Notes under the pieces: generated by a model
Told to the model about the DNA's origin: nothing
The model's input: the letters and a program-made list of their open reading frames with translations, nothing else
Databases searched by the model: none
Origin: JAAYCB01 sp012744395
GTDB lineage: Bacteria; Planctomycetota; Planctomycetia; Pirellulales; Thermoguttaceae
Assembly: GCA_028703175.1 (NCBI GenBank)
Contig: JAQVNJ010000046.1
Span: forward strand, 1-39,693
Length of the DNA: 39,693 nt
Direction: 5' to 3'
Program-made: the position numbers and the translations under genes
Part shown: one piece after another, positions 38,999 to 39,693 of the stretch
Layout of the letters: each line of letters begins with the position of its first letter
How positions within the stretch are numbered: position 1 is the first letter of the stretch

Positions 38999-39693
38999 GG
39001 CGAAGCGTCCACGCACGCCAGGACCGCAATTCTCCCGCTCACCCGCCTTGTCCCGAGCAAAAGGTGCCACCCATAGATCGAGGGGTGCCAAAAGGTGCCA
39101 CCCAGAGATCGAGCGAAAAGGGCAGGAAATGTAGGCCAAACTGCGACGAGCTTGTTCGCGATTTCCCGCTATTCATTTGCAGGAGGGGGGCGTGGCAAAA
39201 GGTGCTGGCAAAAGGTGCCACCCAGAGATCAATAGGTGCCACCCACAAATTTGGCGAAAGCTGGGAGATTCGCGGTCGTGCCGGAGCTTGAGCGTCTCTT
39301 CTATCGGCGATTTCCGCGGTGCGAAATTGGAGGACATTCTTGGGCTCGGAGGGCTGGTTTCTGCCGCGAATTTGAGAAATCAAAAGGTGCCAAAAGGTGT
39401 GGTGCCAAAAGGTGCCACCCATAAACTGGCGAGAAGACGGCGAGCCTTGCGGTCCTGTCAGTGCCTGATCGACTCTGTTTATGGGTGGCACCCTGATGAT
39501 TTGTGGGTGGCCCCTATTGAATGCGCCAGAGTCGGCTGCGGCAGATTCCCGAAAGGACTGCGGTGAGGGCCGATCACCGAGATTTCCGCGGTCCGCCGCG
39601 CGATTGTTCGGCGCAAGACCCGCCGATTTGCCCACACGCAGCGCAGAACGATCCCGCGCCGGCAGGGCGGCAGGCCAAACGCGGCTCAAGAAT
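38999..39693. other. Repeat-rich non-coding region to the window edge
   Basis: 695 bases without a convincing gene. Most is occupied by the GGTGCCACCCA repeat array. The minus-strand frame across it repeats the word LWVAPF only because the DNA repeat is read through. The last ~150 bases show nothing recognisable. Confidence 0.6.
39059..39518. repeat. GGTGCCACCCA repeat array with nested inverted arms
   Basis: The word AAAAGGTGCCACCCA or close variants begins at 39059, 39090, 39210, 39231 (AATAGG form) and 39407. Truncated copies lie at 39082, 39197, 39382 and 39392. Two copies are inverted, at 39477-39492 and 39499-39518. The 16-base arm 39411-39426 pairs perfectly with 39477-39492, and the 20-base arm 39231-39250 pairs with 39499-39518 with one mismatch, so the hairpins are nested. 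Copies often come in pairs about 20-31 bases apart. This looks like a non-autonomous mobile element or a REP-like family with repeated insertions. No transposase is in the window. Confidence 0.8.

Noticed and set aside
37508..39139. Minus-strand frame of 543 codons
   Set aside because: Antisense to the metallophosphoesterase; the repeated LWVAPF-like words at its start come from the DNA repeat.
39059..39425. CRISPR-like array
   Set aside because: Repeat units are short, irregularly spaced, occur in both orientations and are partly truncated; no cas gene is near.
39039..39689. Minus-strand frame of 216 codons with repeated LWVAPF words
   Set aside because: The apparent peptide repeat is simply the GGTGCCACCCA DNA repeat translated; no start site or domain.

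Overview
The window looks like a GC-rich planctomycete chromosome segment, most likely of the Pirellulales type. Three things suggest this. The first protein has an FEQLEQRTLL motif (LEPR-xLL class surface-protein leader). A DUF1559 protein has the GFTLVELLVVIAI prepilin-type N-terminus. There are also many exported Gfo/Idh/MocA, ThuA, ceramidase-like and trypsin-like proteins. No rRNA, tRNA, CRISPR, integrase or transposase gene was seen.

Layout. 1-839 (-) is a partial S8-like surface protein, followed by a DUF1559 pseudopilin-like protein (-). 2841-5348 (-) is a two-gene unit: a PP2C-type phosphatase and a membrane-anchored amidotransferase-like protein. 5453-8966 (-) holds two divergent members of the neutral-ceramidase family. 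9169-11445 (+) holds a beta-helix pectate-lyase-like protein and a small ThuA-domain protein. 11517-15238 is a divergent pair, an M24 peptidase (-) and a POT peptide transporter (+), sharing a region with a good promoter and a palindrome. 15281-18068 (-) has an MFS transporter and an exported metallo-beta-lactamase-fold protein. 18359-19327 (+) is a DRE-TIM aldolase-type enzyme. 19409-20917 (-) is a thioredoxin-trypsin fusion.

21825-23716 (+) is a ROK sugar kinase translationally coupled to an exported alpha/beta hydrolase. 24366-26918 (+) is a lipid-modification pair: a cyclopropane-fatty-acid-synthase-like methyltransferase and a geranylgeranyl-reductase-like flavoprotein. An NlpC/P60-like protein (-) overlaps it tail to tail. 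27942-30367 (-) has a Tat-exported Gfo/Idh/MocA oxidoreductase and a ThuA protein. 30633-33167 (-) is a zinc-ribbon/transmembrane/HtrA-like protease. 33583-37577 (+) is a polysaccharide-degradation pair: a clan GH-A hydrolase with an inserted carbohydrate-binding module, and a GH10 xylanase. It is followed by an exported metallophosphoesterase. The last ~700 bases carry an array of GGTGCCACCCA repeats in both orientations with nested inverted arms.

How it fits together: most genes belong to a saprophytic lifestyle with a large exported proteome (plant polysaccharide, peptide, lipid and sugar use). Several proteins join redox, zinc-ribbon or sugar-binding modules to trypsin-like proteases, possibly for envelope quality control. 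No single complete new defence or mobile system is evident. The best candidates for something undescribed are the CFA-like/flavoprotein lipid operon, the two unusual protease fusions, the PP2C/amidotransferase-like pair and the terminal repeat array. All functions are read from motifs and context; no database search was run.
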